A stretch of 64,000 nucleotides of DNA from Armigeres subalbatus (GCF_024139115.2 NC_085140.1:337405099-337469098); one strand, 5' to 3'; counted from the first letter of the stretch, positions 1-11,885 are shown. Translations and numbers: made by a program. The notes: generated by a model not told the origin, from the letters alone.

Positions 1-2402
1 ATGAACCACAACATTAGCCCTCTCGTGTGGCAATGCATGTTTACTGCGGTTTCGATTGCGAAAAGGTTGGTTGTTGGTCCTAACGAGCTGGCGACGACGA
101 CGACGACAACGGCGACGGCAACGATGAATGGTTTCTTCAGAAGAAAAAATATGTTTGTGACGTTGGACAGGTTGCCCTCTGTGTAGTTTGACCGTCAGCC
201 GCCGAAGTTCATCGTTCAGAACACCCTGGGAAGTTGGCGTTCTAAATAGACTCCTCAGGTTGCTGAAATCGTAGTTCTTCGGACGTTTAGCATCTTGCGC
301 TGTCTCGAACTTTGTGTCAAGTGCTGCGTCGTCGATGATGGTAGGCTTGCGAAAACTCTGCTGGTGGTGAGAAAAATTTTCCCACGACGATCAATCTTGG
401 AACTGAACCGCGAGTCGACTTAGATTGGCCCTCTGCCATGCGCGCGAAATGATCTAGTTCTAAACTAAGCGTTCTGCCGCAGGGATGGTGCAATAAATTC
501 ACGACGTGACCCAACCGTTTGGAGTTTCAGTGACAGGTCAAGGGGTGACTATTTATAATCGGAAACTTGCTCATAATTTCAGACACAGATATATTTATGC
601 AAATATCAACTTATATGGTTTCGTAGCTTGCAAATTAATTTTCACAAGTATAATAAATTACCTAGTTTGCCAATGTCAAGTGATTTAGCTTAATTACGTT
701 TAACGTCAGTTTCTTAAATAAACGACTCACAAATTTCGGGAGCCAAATACGTTATTTCTTGGTTGTATGGAAACTTTTTGCGGTCCCTAAGATTTTGCGG
801 TGAATGAATGGGAGGAGATTTGGCTTGCGCTTGAGAGATTTTGCCAATTTCGCTTGATAACCGTTCTAGAGTTTTCCCTGAGCCAAATATGTAGTCTCAA
901 AAGGTCGGGCAAATAAAACGTGGCCGGTGGTCTCTCGTTGAGAGTGGCGCTAAAGCCGCCGATTAATTAAACTCGGTAAACGTGAACGGTTATAATTCAT
1001 TGATAGCAAATTCTCCAAACCCTGGATCAGACTCTAGCTGAAAATGAAGCATTGGGAGCTTAAGTTTGGATGAAAAAATTAAGTTTATATGAAGAGTTAC
1101 CGAGAACAGGGAATATACATGGAGAAAATCGGTTAGCTTGCTATCACTAAGGAAGTAAAGCATATTTGTACCCACCGATCCCGTTACGATCTTTGTAAGG
1201 ACCCGTGCCTTCGTTTTACGTTAAACCCGTTTGCAGAAGTTGAATTCCGACAAGCGGTGGTAATCCTGCAGGGACACCGTTCTGGGAAAAAACCTCTTAG
1301 AAGGTCACGTCTCCACGCTCAGCAATAGCATTAATAAAAACAAGAGGAAGGGTGAGGAAGTGTGGTACATGAAGAAAATGAGAAAGATTCTTTACGTTAC
1401 ATAAAATGATCGTGCCAGAGAAAATAACCTTGTGCTAGAAAAAAAATACAAGACCAAATCAAAGTCGAGTAAACATGAAAGAATTCGTTGTTCATATATT
1501 GAAGGCATTCCATACTTCTACAATAAAAAAACAGGGGGTTGTAGGGTTCTCTCTATGAAATTATGATGTACCTCTCAGTATGAGGAAAAGAATAATTAAT
1601 GGTCAACACTTCCTGAACAGTTGCTACGGAAATGAACAGCAAAATCGACATAGTAGTCGTAATTACAAGGATGAGAGTTTTGTTATCAATCACGAACAAG
1701 TAATGGCGTTTCTTGGCAAGAAAGGCAGAAATGGCAGAAATGAAATCGTCGCTTCAGGACATAATCTATTGATGCCCCTTTATAACAAGTTTTAGCATGG
1801 CTGTCATAACAACATTTTCGATTTTTTTCAAACAAAAACAAACTTCGAAAATAGAATCTATGGATTTACTTTCTTATCAATTTACTCACCTACACAAAGC
1901 AGAACCAAACACTTTTTTCCAAAACGCGTTCAATCCCCGCACTAAATGGTTTATTTTTTGACCGCACAAAGGACAATTTCGAACTAATTAATTTACTCTC
2001 CGACCGCACTAAACAGAACTGAACACTCGGATCAGTGTCCGATACGAAACACGTACAATCGCGAACTCTCCTAAAAGAAAAACTGAAGAGGAATTCGTGG
2101 ATGAATTGAAAATAAAAACTGAGGGAATTCCTAAAAAAAACCCGAATAAAACGTTGAAGGAGTTTTTGAGGAAATTCCTGCATGAATTTGTGAAGAACTT
2201 TTCAGATGAATGTCTAAATTAATGCATGATGGACTTTTTAATAGAAATTCGTTCATTTCGTCATACGACGAGTTTATTTCATGGAATCCCATATCTAGAT
2301 TCTGAATTTACTAACCAAACTGTGGTTTGCGGCTCCCAAGGTGGGTCGCAACAATTTTGATTCATACTTTTGTAACTATTTCGTTCGCAAAATGAATACC
2401 AA
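1..2402. other. Unassigned non-coding DNA
   Basis: I recognise no gene here. A short GAC/GGC-type trinucleotide run lies near 93-125. Around 2080-2215 there are decayed GAATTCC-type words like those in the larger arrays at 17, 42 and 58 kb. Open frames are short and show no recognisable domains. Confidence 0.5.
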
Positions 2403-2493
2403 GGGCCTCATTGCGCATGTCCATTCGACAGCTTTTTCGTATGACACATTGCATGGTTTGCTCGTTTCGAGTCGAGATGCACAATGCCAACCC
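2403..2493. mobile_element. Small MITE, about 91 bp (copy 1 of 2)
   Basis: The ends are imperfect inverted repeats built on CATTGCGCA. The left end reads GGGCCTCATTGCGCATGTCC and the right end carries the inverse with substitutions. The interior (TTCGACAGCT, CGTATGACA, GGTTTGCTCGTTTCGAGTCG) recurs at 6635-6727 inside the hAT element. Two copies with the same boundaries support a small foldback or MITE family. No target duplication could be settled. Confidence 0.55.
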
Positions 2494-3053
2494 AGCTTTT
2501 GGATTTGGATTTAAGTAAAAATTGATTTAATATCATTTAGTGTCGTGAAGTTAGTCGATTGTTAAGAAGTCACCTTCCAGATTTATGTCTTGTACCGGTG
2601 AATTGGAAATACAACATTCACTTCTTCTCTTGGACAAACATGCAAGGATTAATAATAAAAAGACACGTTCTCAGTAATGTGCTGAACGATTTAAATAACC
2701 TCGGGTTATTCTCAAATGTACCTACTTGCTAGTCCTCTTCCCGTGTTCATGAGCTTCGAAAATGCCTTTGCTATTTTGTTATTTTTCGCTATTATGGCCA
2801 AACTAGAAGTTAGTTTGAACGTTTCCCAGTTATTATTATTAATATCTTTATTAATGAGGTTTTCGGCCCAGGGCCGGTTCACCTTGTATTTCCCAGTTAT
2901 CTTATTTTTGTATTCACCGATTCGTTATCTGAAAGGTGTGGTCATATTTTTTGAAAGCTTGCCACGTAATATACTAAATCGTGCCAGGCAGAAGCGAAAA
3001 ATATCACAGAACATTGAAAACATATATGCAATCGAATTTTATTTGTTGAGGAT
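2494..3053. other. Unassigned non-coding DNA
   Basis: AT-rich sequence. A 130-codon open frame starts near 2716 and runs into the neighbouring SINE, with no recognisable domain or codon bias, so I do not call it a gene. Confidence 0.5.
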
Positions 3054-3320
3054 CTTCTTCTTCTTGTTGGCATTACATCCCCTGGGAGAGAGCCGCCTCG
3101 CAGCTTAGTGTTCATTAAGCACTTCCACAGTTATTAACTGCGAGGTTTCTAAACCAAGTTACCATTTTTGCAGTCGTATATCATGAGGCTTTTATGCCCA
3201 GGGAAGTCCAGACAATTTCCAATTCGAAAATTGCCTAGACCAGCACCGGGAATCGAACCCAGCCACCATCAGCATCGTCTTGCTTTGTAGCCGACCGTCT
3301 TACCGCACGGCTAAAGAGGG
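3054..3320 (-). mobile_element. Feilai-like tRNA-derived SINE (copy 1)
   Basis: Read on the minus strand, a tRNA-like head is seen: A-box region around TAGCCGTGCGGTAAGACG and B box GGTTCGATTCCCGG. A conserved body follows (CTTCCCTGGGCATAAAAG, TTAATAACTGTGGAAGTG, AGCTGCGAGGCGG) and a tail of AAG triplets. Four other copies lie in this window. This one lacks about 15 bp of the body (the CTAACACGATGATAC block seen in others). From memory it matches Feilai, the Aedes SINE family; the family name is recognition, not a search. It would be transcribed by RNA polymerase III and mobilised by a LINE. Confidence 0.8.
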
Positions 3321-4020
3321 TACTATTGGACGCATTGCGCGCCACATCGTATTCAGAGCTGGCAGCACCCTCTCGGATATTAATGAAACTTTCTGGAGTT
3401 TTTTCTTAAATTAATCTGTACTGCCTTTTGAATTGAACCTTTTTTTTCAAATGGACATTAAAAAAAATAACTAATCCTACAAAAACGTATTGTACGGGTA
3501 ATTATCGTAAAATCAGTCAGCTTTTCGAATAAGAATATTTTAAACATTCCAAATTTACTCCTATATTGACAAACATCGATTTTAAAATTTTGAAGTCGAT
3601 TTGCAAAAAAACGGCGAAATATTGTGTAAAAGTTACAGCGCATCTGAAAATTATGTAACATTAAAATTTATTATTTTCAACGCCCATTGATTGTACATTT
3701 TTGTATAGTTGATTCCTTAAATGTGAATGAGCCATAAAGCTCAAATAGACTCCCTCCCGTCCCTTGAAAGTTAACACAATTTGTGAATTGGCTCTATATA
3801 GTTTCTCGATTGATATATTTTTTGAAAGATATGTATTAGAAATTAAATCTCATGATCAACTTATTAACTTATCAACAACTTATTACTACAAAGTTATATA
3901 GTTCTCGTGTGGTTGTTATAGCATATTCATAAGCTCGAGCAATTGTTTGCTCGCGAGCACTTAATAAAGAAAAAAAAGATTTATCTTGTATTTTTTATTT
4001 CGTAGAAATTTTACATGGCA
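3321..4020. other. Unassigned AT-rich DNA
   Basis: No gene or repeat boundaries that I can define. A/T homopolymer runs are frequent. Confidence 0.5.
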
Positions 4021-4184
4021 AAGATCCATCAATTACGTAACTTAAAAATTGGCCATTTTCAACCCCTCCATCCTCCCTTTGTCACAATTTTGGTATGAAT
4101 CACTTAAATTTTTTTTTTTTGGATTGTCACACTTCGGTCAATAACCCCTCCCCTCTAAGCGTTACGTAATTTATGGATGATCCC
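4021..4184. mobile_element. MITE with TTACGTAA ends (copy 1)
   Basis: The left end (ATCCATCAATTACGTAAC) and the inverted right end (ATCCATAAATTACGTAACG) form an imperfect TIR of about 20 bp. The interior includes GGCCATTTTCAACCCC and a CCCCTCCCCTCTAAGCG block. The same organisation is seen at 25703-25846, and a partial copy at about 20925-20983. It has no coding capacity. Confidence 0.6.
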
Positions 4185-4520
4185 ATGTACATTATTTATG
4201 ATCAAAAAACATAATTTGCATCATTGGTTTGCCATTTTTACTCTAGCCAAACATTCGACAAGGGTCTAGCAAAAACACCTGGAACGCATTCTAAAAAAAA
4301 ATTTACTTAAAAACGGCTTGTCCGATTGTTTGGGCGTCTTCGGCAGTGTTTTAGCTTCATGTAATCAATGGGGTTATGTGAAAAAAATATACACCGTGAA
4401 AAAAATTATCGGTCATTGAAAATAAAACTTAAGAATTTTCTTGAAAAGATTTTTTCTATATTTTGCATATTCTGATATGTTGTAGCAGATAATATATGTC
4501 TTTTTTTGCACTATGGGTCG
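4185..4520. other. Unassigned AT-rich DNA
   Basis: No feature recognised. The last bases before 4529 form the left target duplication of the hAT element. Confidence 0.5.
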
Positions 4521-4659
4521 AAGTAGAGCAGCGGTTCTCAACCTTTTTCTTATTGGATACCCCCTCGAACTTTTACATTCATTAACGGACCTTCAATTTT
4601 TTTTCGTTGTGAATGAAAATAAAAGCAAAGCTCATGAGATATATGAAAAATTGACTTTT

Positions 4660-6287
4660 GGAGGCTTCCTATTGAAAGGAGGTTTCCGAGCCTCTTGAAA
4701 GGATGCTTCCGAGCCTCTTGAAAGGATGCTTCCGAGCCTCTTGAAAGGATGCTTCCGAGCCTCTTGAAAGGAGGCTTCCGAGCCTCTTGAAAGGAGGCTT
4801 CCGAGCCTCTTGAAAGGAGGCTTCCGAGCCTCTTGAAAGGAGGCTTCCAGGCCTCTTGAAAGGAGGCTTCCAGGCCTCTTGAAAGGAGGCTTCCAGGCCT
4901 CTTGAAAGGAGGCTTCCAGGCCTCTTGAAAGGAGGCTTCCAGGCCTCTTGAAAGGAGGCTTCCAGGCCTCTTGAAAGGAGGCTTCCAGGCCTCTTGAAAG
5001 GAGGCTTTCAAGCATCTTCTAAGGAGGCTTCCGAGCCGCTTGAAGGAGGCTTCCGAGCCTCTTGAAAGGAGGCTTCCGAGCCTCTTGAAAGGAGGCTTCC
5101 GGGGCTCTTGAAAGGAGGCTACCGAGCCTCTTGAAAGGAGGCTTCCAGAGCCTCTTGAAGGAGGCTTCCAGGCCTCTTGAAGGAGGCTTCGAGCCTCTTG
5201 AAAGAAGGCTTCCAGGTCTATTGAAAGGAGGCTTCCAGGCCTCTTGAAGGAGGCTTCCAGGCCTCTTGAAGGAGGCTTCCAGGCTTCTTGAAAGGAGGCT
5301 TCCAGGCCTCTTGAAAGGAGGCTTCCAGGCCTCTTGAAAGGAGGCTTCCAGGCCTCTTGAAAGGAGGCTTCCAGGCCTCTTGAAAGGAGGCTTCGAGTCT
5401 CTTGAAAGGAGGCTTCCAGGCCTCTTGAAAGGAGGCTTCCTGAGCCTCTTGAAAGGATGCTTCCAGGCCTCTTGAAAGGAGGCTTCCGGGCCTCTTGAAA
5501 GGAGGCTTCCAGGCCTCTTGAAAGGAGGCTTCCAGGCCTCTTGAAAGGAGGCTTCTGAGGCCTCTTGAAAGGAGGCTTCCGGGCCTCTTGAAAGGAGGCT
5601 TCCGGCCCCCTTTAAAGAAGACTTCCAGGCCTCTTGAAAGGAGGCTTCGAGCCTCTTGAAAGGAGGCTTCCGAGGCCTCTTGAAAGGAGGCTTCCAGGCC
5701 TCTTGAAGGAGGCTTCCGGGCCTCTTGAAAGGAGGCTTCCGAGGCCTCTTGAAAGGAGGCTTCGAGCCTCTTGAAGGAGGCTTCCAGGCCTCTTGAAAGG
5801 AGGCCTGAGCCTCTTGAAAGGAGGCTTCCAGGCCTCTTGAAAGGAGGCTCTGGAGCCTCTTGAAAGGAGGCTTCCAGGCATCTTGAAAGGAGGCTTCCGG
5901 GCCTCTTGAAAGGAGGCTTCCAGCCTCTTGAAAGGAGGCTTCGAGCCTCTTGAAAGGAGGCTTCCGAGGCCTCTTGTAAGGAGGCTTCCGGGCCTCTTGA
6001 AAGGAGGCTTCCTGAGCCTCTTGAAAGGAAGCTTCCTGAGCCTCTTGAAGGAAGGCTTCCAAGCCTCTTGAAAGGAGGCTTCCGAGCCTCTTGAAAGGAG
6101 GCTTCCGAGCCTCTTGAAAGGAGGCTTCCGAGTCTCTTGAAAGGAGGCTTCCGAGCCTCTTGAAAGGAGGCTTCCGAGCCTTTTGAGAGAAGGCTTCCGA
6201 GACTTTTGAGAGGAGGCGTCCGAACCATATAAATGGAGACTGGAAAGCCTCTTATCTTGAGAGGAGACTTCCAAGCCTCTTGAAAAT
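4660..6287. repeat. 23-bp minisatellite, about 70 copies
   Basis: The unit is GGAGGCTTCC followed by GAGCCTCTTGAAA, or by AGGCCTCTTGAAA in the middle. There are patches of variants: GGATGC near 4700-4760, CCGAGCC at 4780-4850, and an almost uniform CCAGGCC block at 4850-5010. From about 5040 many copies are 22 or 24 bp long. Because 23 is not a multiple of three, all minus-strand frames cycle through the same 23-residue peptide, giving spurious frames of 127-347 codons. A few decayed units persist near 6561-6625 and 6730. The array lies wholly inside the hAT element. Confidence 0.95.
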
Positions 6288-6634
6288 TTTGGTCTCTGTG
6301 ATTGATTACTTATCTTGATTTCAGTTTGCTGTTGATTTCTAAATTATATAAACTGATTACTTATTTTTATTATCAAGAACCAATATCAAAATCAGTTTTC
6401 AATTTGCTCTTATCGACAGCAGCAATAATTTACAATTGATTGTCACAGTAAGATTTTTTGGATTAAGATTTTGTTATTTTAAAACGAACAAAAGGATATC
6501 AAACTGAATAATCAAAATCAGCGATTCCTCAACATCAAAACATGTTATCGATTTGCTTGGGGAGCTTGTTGAAAAATGCTTCCGAGCCTCTTGAAAGTAG
6601 GCTTTGGGACCTTTTGAAATGAAACTTACAAGCT

Positions 6635-6727
6635 GGGGCCTCATTGCGCATCTCCTTTCGACAGCTCTTTCGTATGACAGTTTGCAATGGTTTGCTCGTT
6701 TCGAGTCGAGGTGCGCAATGTCACCCC
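6635..6727. mobile_element. Small MITE (copy 2 of 2)
   Basis: Ends GGGGCCTCATTGCGCATCTC and, inverted on the right, GGGGTGACATTGCGCACCTC form the TIRs. The interior matches 2403-2493. It lies between the minisatellite and the right terminus of the hAT element, so it is either part of that family or a nested insertion. Confidence 0.55.
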
Positions 6728-7095
6728 TGGTTGGAAGGAGGCTTTCGAGACGCTCATGCAACGGAACTACTGAGGTTTTCAGAAGTCTTTATGTCTCTCA
6801 AATGGAACCTTCCTCGTTAGTTTCTAGATTTTGGTCACTCGATGTTTCGTATTTTTGATCTTTTGTCTCAGAGCAGGATTCAATAGGCTCTGATATACTG
6901 ATCGCCATGCATGTTATGTACAATACAAAGTTTTAAAATAAAAATAAACTACAACTATCAAATCTCTATCAATAAGTTTATATTTGAATTGTAATACATC
7001 CGCCATTACGCATTTCTGTCCGAGGTACCCCCTGGGGCCAACGTAGGTACTCCCAGGGGTACATGTACCCCAGGTTGAGAACCGCTGAAGTAGAG

Positions 7096-7909
7096 AAATA
7101 ATGGACAAAAAGTTATATTTTTTAGAACAATTTCGTGTTTCAAAAATCGTCGAAATATATTACTCACGATTTTATGAATCTTGAAATTTGCATTGAAAAA
7201 GAGATACATTATTTTTATAAGTGCTGGCGGTTTCATGATAAAGCGGTTTTAAGCTAAAATATTCCGATTTTTTTATATTCGTTATATTCGAATCTATTCA
7301 GCCTAGAATTAAATTCTACTGAATCGTTGAAATATATTGACAAATGTTAGCAATTGAGTAGTGGGTGTCCAAGACTTGCCATCACCGAGCTATCAATTTG
7401 CTTAGGATATGAGACCTCAGTACAAATTTATTAACTTTTTTGACTGTTTCAGAGTTGCTGGTTAGAATCCAAAAGTGAGCTAAAACTAAGCGCTTAAGCT
7501 ATGTTTTAAAACTTTAAATATTTTTGCTAAAAAAATCTGATTTTTTCAAAGTCGTCTCGTAGTTAGCCGTTAGTAGTTAGCGAACCAGATCATTTCGGTG
7601 AAAAAACGAGACAAACGTGCTTGCAAAACGGGACATGTAAAAATACTTTGTGATAAAATTCAAAAGCTTTGGAAATTTCATGGACTGAATTTATGGACTC
7701 AACTTTCATTGTAAGAAATTAGAAATATTTTAGAGAGAAGCATTCACCACCATAACCTTCTTTTGTATTAAGTTAATTGGGGAAAAATACTAAACTATGA
7801 ATGTTTCACTCTTCAAAAAGAAGGCGGACAGAAACATTAGGAACAGGAAATTACGCATCTCTCAATATTTAAAAAAAAAAATTGAATTATGAAATATTAT
7901 TTTAATCTA
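7096..7909. other. Unassigned AT-rich DNA
   Basis: No gene or defined repeat recognised. The last bases run into the target duplication at 7910-7928. Confidence 0.5.
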
Positions 7910-7928
7910 TTTTTAGACATGCATTAAG

Positions 7929-9762
7929 CTACCCGTAATGCTGGGTAGATACCTCTTCGTGGTGTGTTACGGGATTAGTTCTACCATGGTCACATTGCCA
8001 GCTACAGGCACATCTTGACCCAACAAATACCTTCCCAATATCCAACTCCGTAGTACTTCTTCCTTCTCTCCATAGTAACGGTACAGGTAAGCGTGGCTAG
8101 GAATAGTAATTCTAATGCTTTTGTCATTTTTGTCATAGATTGAAATTAAGGACTACACCCACCTTGATTTCTGGTAGCAATCTGGACAGAGATTTCAAAG
8201 GAAACATGAGTATCACTAGTTTCCAGTCCACGAAATATACCGTAGCAATGCCATGCTTTAGTATTTTCATATATTCTTATTATATTTATTTTCCATATTT
8301 CTTAAAATTTTCATATTATTATGTGTTTATTTTATCATATTTGTATATTACTTTAAATGTAACATAATACTTTCATATTTAATATTTAATGTTTTAATAT
8401 TGTTAAACTATTATATTTCATATTTTTGTATCTTCATATTTACATAATTTCATGTTATTACACTTTCATATTATAATATTTTTATATTATCATATTTTCC
8501 ATATTCTTATATTTTTATATTATAATGCTTTTATATTTTCATGCTTTCACATTTTTCATACCTGTATATTTTCATGTTTTTTATACTTTTGTATTTTCAT
8601 ATATTTGTACCCTTTTTTATGCTATCATATTTTCATATTGTTATAATTTCTAATATTTAATTTTCATATTTTTTTGTCTTTCTTATATATATTTATACTT
8701 TCATGTTGTTATAATTTAATTTGCATATTTACATATTTCTATATTTTCATGTTTCCGTTTTCATATTTGTATTTTTATATTTTTATTATTTAATTTTTTA
8801 TACTTTCATATTTCCATGTTATATATTTTTGTGTTTTAATATTTTTATATTATCTTATTTTCAGATCTTCATATTGTCATATTTTCAAAATTTTATCAAT
8901 CAAACAATCAAACATCAAACATCAATTGTTATATTTTAAAATTTTCAATATTTTCATATTCTCATGCTTTTATGTTTTTATGTACTCATATTTTTGTATC
9001 CTCATTTTTTAATTTCATGTTTTCATATTTTTATTATCAGATAGCAGTTTTTATTCTTTTATTACATTATATTTTTATGTTTCTTATTTTCATATTATAA
9101 AATTTTCATAATTTCATGCTTTTTATATGTATATTATAGTATTATGTATCTTCATATTTTCATGATTTAGTATTTTCATAGCTCACTACAAAACATCCCA
9201 GGAATGAAAGTTTCACAACCTGCCATGTAACCTTTATGCAGACGACGTCCTGGCACATAACCTGCTATCTGATACTCATATTATTCTAAATAATAATTAA
9301 ATTCTTTATAATTTCCAGCTTCTTCTACAAGAGATGTACATCCCGAATTAACTTCGGCTCCTAGTTGATGTTATATAAATATGTATATAAAATTTGATAT
9401 AATTTCTTATCATAATGTTATTCATTTCACTACATATTTATATACAACTACCAACATAAAAACTTAAAAAGAACGCGGTGCGTATGGTACGGTATGTCCA
9501 CGTATCCTTCAACCCCTGTAGATTCGTGATATGTATCATGTTGAAGTGACTACTTGAACACGATACATCTCGAAGAATTATCTCTGCGGCAAACACAACG
9601 CAGTGGGCCTGGCCGCTTTGAAGTTTATGTCATACCACTGGTATGCTGTGAGCCTCAATATTGACAAGAAAAATTATTGGGCGTCATCTAACTCAATGAT
9701 TTTCCAGGATGCTTTCTTTGTACTGGCTGCGTTTGTGTTCGATTAGATTAGATTAGATTAGA
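7929..9762 (+). mobile_element. Retroelement-type insertion with 19-bp target duplication and GATTA tail
   Basis: The direct repeat TTTTTAGACATGCATTAAG flanks this segment exactly at 7910-7928 and 9763-9781. The right end carries tandem GATTA (about 9741-9762), as in 3' tails of non-LTR elements. The left end starts CTACCCGTAATGCTGGGTAG, a short hairpin. Near 9218-9255 the plus strand reads NLYADDVLAH in one frame, resembling the reverse transcriptase YADD motif, but no longer reverse transcriptase frame surrounds it. Much of the 1834 bp is an AT-rich tandem-like tract. I read it as a highly decayed non-LTR element or a derivative of one; the clade is not determined. Confidence 0.7.
8255..9180. 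repeat. AT-rich degenerate repeat of TTTTCATAT-like words
   Basis: The words TTTTCATAT, TATTTTCAT and TTCATATTT recur with small indels for about 900 bp, giving a period near 9-12 bp without strict phasing. The hydrophobic open frames here (I, F, Y and L rich) are by-products of this composition. The tract lies entirely inside the 7929-9762 insertion. Confidence 0.75.
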
Positions 9763-9781
9763 TTTTTAGACATGCATTAAG

Positions 9782-10747
9782 GATTTTATTATTATCGAAC
9801 ACTTTTGCAATTCTGAACTAATAAAAATATCAAACAGTACTTAGTCAAAGTACCCTGACTTAGGCCTGTTTTGGGCATTAAAAGGCTACAAAAATAGTTT
9901 TAAGAAAAAATGTTAAAAGAATAAAGGTCAAAGAGATTCTCAACAAGGAAAAAACATAGATCAAATGTAATTTTAATTATTTCTGTGAATATGGTTGGCG
10001 CATGACAATAAATCTTATCAATTCACAGTCCTTTTCGATCGAAATTGATTTAAATTACGCTAAAAGTAGCTTCACATCTCGGGAATCTTGTCCATTGATT
10101 TTGTTCCCATGTGCTCCCAATAAAAGCAGGACTCTTGCATTTCAGTCACGAAAGGTAAAAAATCCTGGCCAATTTATAGTCTGGTTTACAGCTCGAACTC
10201 TTGGAGATCTCCACCGGATTGTATTTTAAATTGGGTCGAATTTCTAATTTTTCGGAACGGAATCCCATAAATCTCGTCCTCAAGCATTAATTATTTGCAA
10301 ATTTCGCTCCCATGCGAAATTTGCAATGATTAATGCTTGATGTTAAAAGTACGTAAGGTTATTAAATCTAGCCCTTAAACCGCCTATAGCCTTTAATTTT
10401 AATCTTAAGAAAAGTCGATCAATGGAAAATACAAAACGGTATAGGTAGCATTCTTTTGAGAGCAACACTAATATAATAACATCTCACACTTTTTATGGGT
10501 TTCGTCCACTTTTTTTGTTGAGAGATGAGCCAGCCGAGGGCTGCAAAAATTCGTAATAAAGACAAAACACTTTATTTGTATTTGATTTTAGATACCTACC
10601 TAAAATATTTAATTTGTTTGACTGATATTTTTGAGCTTTTTAGAAGAATCAATAAAAAAGGGACAAATTGAGTTTTTTTTTTATTTCGGCGGGACAGCAC
10701 AACAAGGTCTATAAAAACGGGGCTGTCCTGTTAAATACGGTACGGAT
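9782..10747. other. Unassigned DNA with a hairpin at 10281-10341
   Basis: No gene recognised. At 10281-10341 there is a near-perfect inverted repeat: CAAGCATTAATTATTTGCAA, then a short loop around TCCCAT, then the inverse. It may be a small foldback remnant. Confidence 0.5.
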
Positions 10748-11885
10748 GGTCACCCGAATAAAAAATATTATAGAAAAACAATACAATGTATTGTAACATC
10801 ACTATAAAACACAATAAATTTACAATAAATTTAAATGTAGATGAAATAATAGAAATACATTAGAATGTATTGTTATGAACCATTCATTAAATTGTAATTT
10901 AAGTTTTCGCATTAGAACGTACGGGTTGTTAAGTATCGTAACTATACAAAATTTGAGATTTTTTCATACACTATTTTTTGTCAAACAATAGAGTGTATCG
11001 TAAATATATTGTTGAAATATGAGAAGAAAACCATTCAAATTACATTAGGTTGAATTGTATTTTTATAGTAAAACAATACGATATTGGATTTCTTAATTAT
11101 GACGGCTTGACCGGTCAAAAAGTAAGTTTTGAAAAAAAATAATGCATTGCGGCAATAGGATGAATATTGTTAAATTGTTAATATGCAATTTGAATAAAAT
11201 TTTCAGAAGCTATCAACGATTAAAATTTATGCACTAACAAATTCTAAAAACAATATCGACGAGCTCGGTGGTCTAGTGGCTACCGCTTCTGCCTTATAAG
11301 CAGGAGGTCGTGGGTTCAATTCCAGGCTCGTCCCTTTCCTACTTTGAATTTCTATCGTAGTTCTTTCTGTGTTTCACGTTCTATCAAAACGATTCCTACT
11401 GTCATAACCTTCCACACAATCCCAAAACCTCCCGTGGCATCTATGAGAGGTCGTAGAGTTCTCTGCATCTTTCTTAAGTAGATGTCCAACTAACCATCCT
11501 TCCCCTTCCTCAGCATTCGCAAGGACGTGGCCAGGACAGATCTCGACTATTGGAGGGTACATTGCTTCCATCAAAGAGATAGTGATTAATCCCAAATCAA
11601 TATCTGTGGTAACGGATGAAAGTGATGCTGCTCTCATACAATAGTCTTGGCTTGTACCACCTACGAATTTGTGCGAATTGCTCAATGCTAATGCTAATGC
11701 TAACAAATTCTAAAAACAATTAGAAGTATTGTTACATTTGAGAACAATGTTGATGTATTGTATCCATGGTGTTGATACAATATGGACAACTATCGAGAAA
11801 CAATATATCCTATTGTATACCGTAGAGCATATAGTAATTCAATTGTTTACACTGTTGAGCCTATGGTACACTTTTATCCGGGCAG
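10748..11885. mobile_element. MITE-like element interrupted by a SINE
   Basis: The left end GGTCACCCGAATAAAA and the inverted right end GGCTGCCCGGATAAAA match at 12 of 16 bases. The interior on both sides is rich in small palindromes of the ACAATACAATGTATTGT type, suggesting one AT-rich foldback family. The SINE at 11255-11699 sits inside with its own target duplication, which explains the excess length. No flanking duplication was resolved. Confidence 0.5.
11255..11699 (+). mobile_element. tRNA-headed SINE with perfect 21-bp target duplication
   Basis: The head folds as a tRNA-like domain: A box TGGTCTAGTGG (11269-11279), a strong anticodon arm with loop CTTATAA (anticodon TAT, isoleucine-like), B box GGTTCAATTCC (11313-11323), and a partly paired acceptor formed by GACGAG and CTCGTC. 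The T stem is degenerate, so it is not a working tRNA. A 375-bp body follows, ending in tandem AATGCT units. Identical 21-bp direct repeats flank it at 11234-11254 and 11700-11720. Aedes SINEs with tandem 3' tails (the Gecko family) are known; membership here is a guess. Confidence 0.85.

Larger units (their letters stand above)
4529..7087. mobile_element. Non-autonomous hAT element carrying a minisatellite
   Basis: The left terminus is CAGCGGTTCTCAACCT (4529-4544) and the right terminus is its inverse without the first base (7073-7087). The element is flanked by the identical 8-bp duplication AAGTAGAG at 4521-4528 and 7088-7095. An 8-bp duplication with a CAGNGGTTCTCAACC terminus is typical of hAT elements of the Charlie type. 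No transposase frame is visible in the 2559 bp, so it must have moved in trans. Most of the interior is the 23-bp tandem repeat described separately. The right part also holds a copy of the 91-bp MITE (6635-6727). Confidence 0.88.

Noticed and set aside
2716..3108. 130-codon hydrophobic frame
   Set aside because: Its C-terminal part is the Feilai-like SINE in antisense; no recognisable membrane protein family.
4550..6274. Minus-strand frames of 127-347 codons with EASFQEAWKPPFKRPG-like repeats
   Set aside because: All frames spell the same peptide because the 23-bp unit cycles through the reading frames; the sequence is the minisatellite inside the hAT element.
4660..6287. Possible CRISPR-like array
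   Set aside because: Units are head-to-tail without spacers and the organism is a eukaryote.
8452..8939. Hydrophobic small proteins (F, I, Y rich)
   Set aside because: Products of the TTTTCATAT-like AT-rich tract inside an insertion; no codon bias or domain.
9741..9762. GATTA repeats as telomere-like sequence
   Set aside because: Only a few units and not the insect TTAGG motif; they fit a retroelement 3' tail next to a target duplication.
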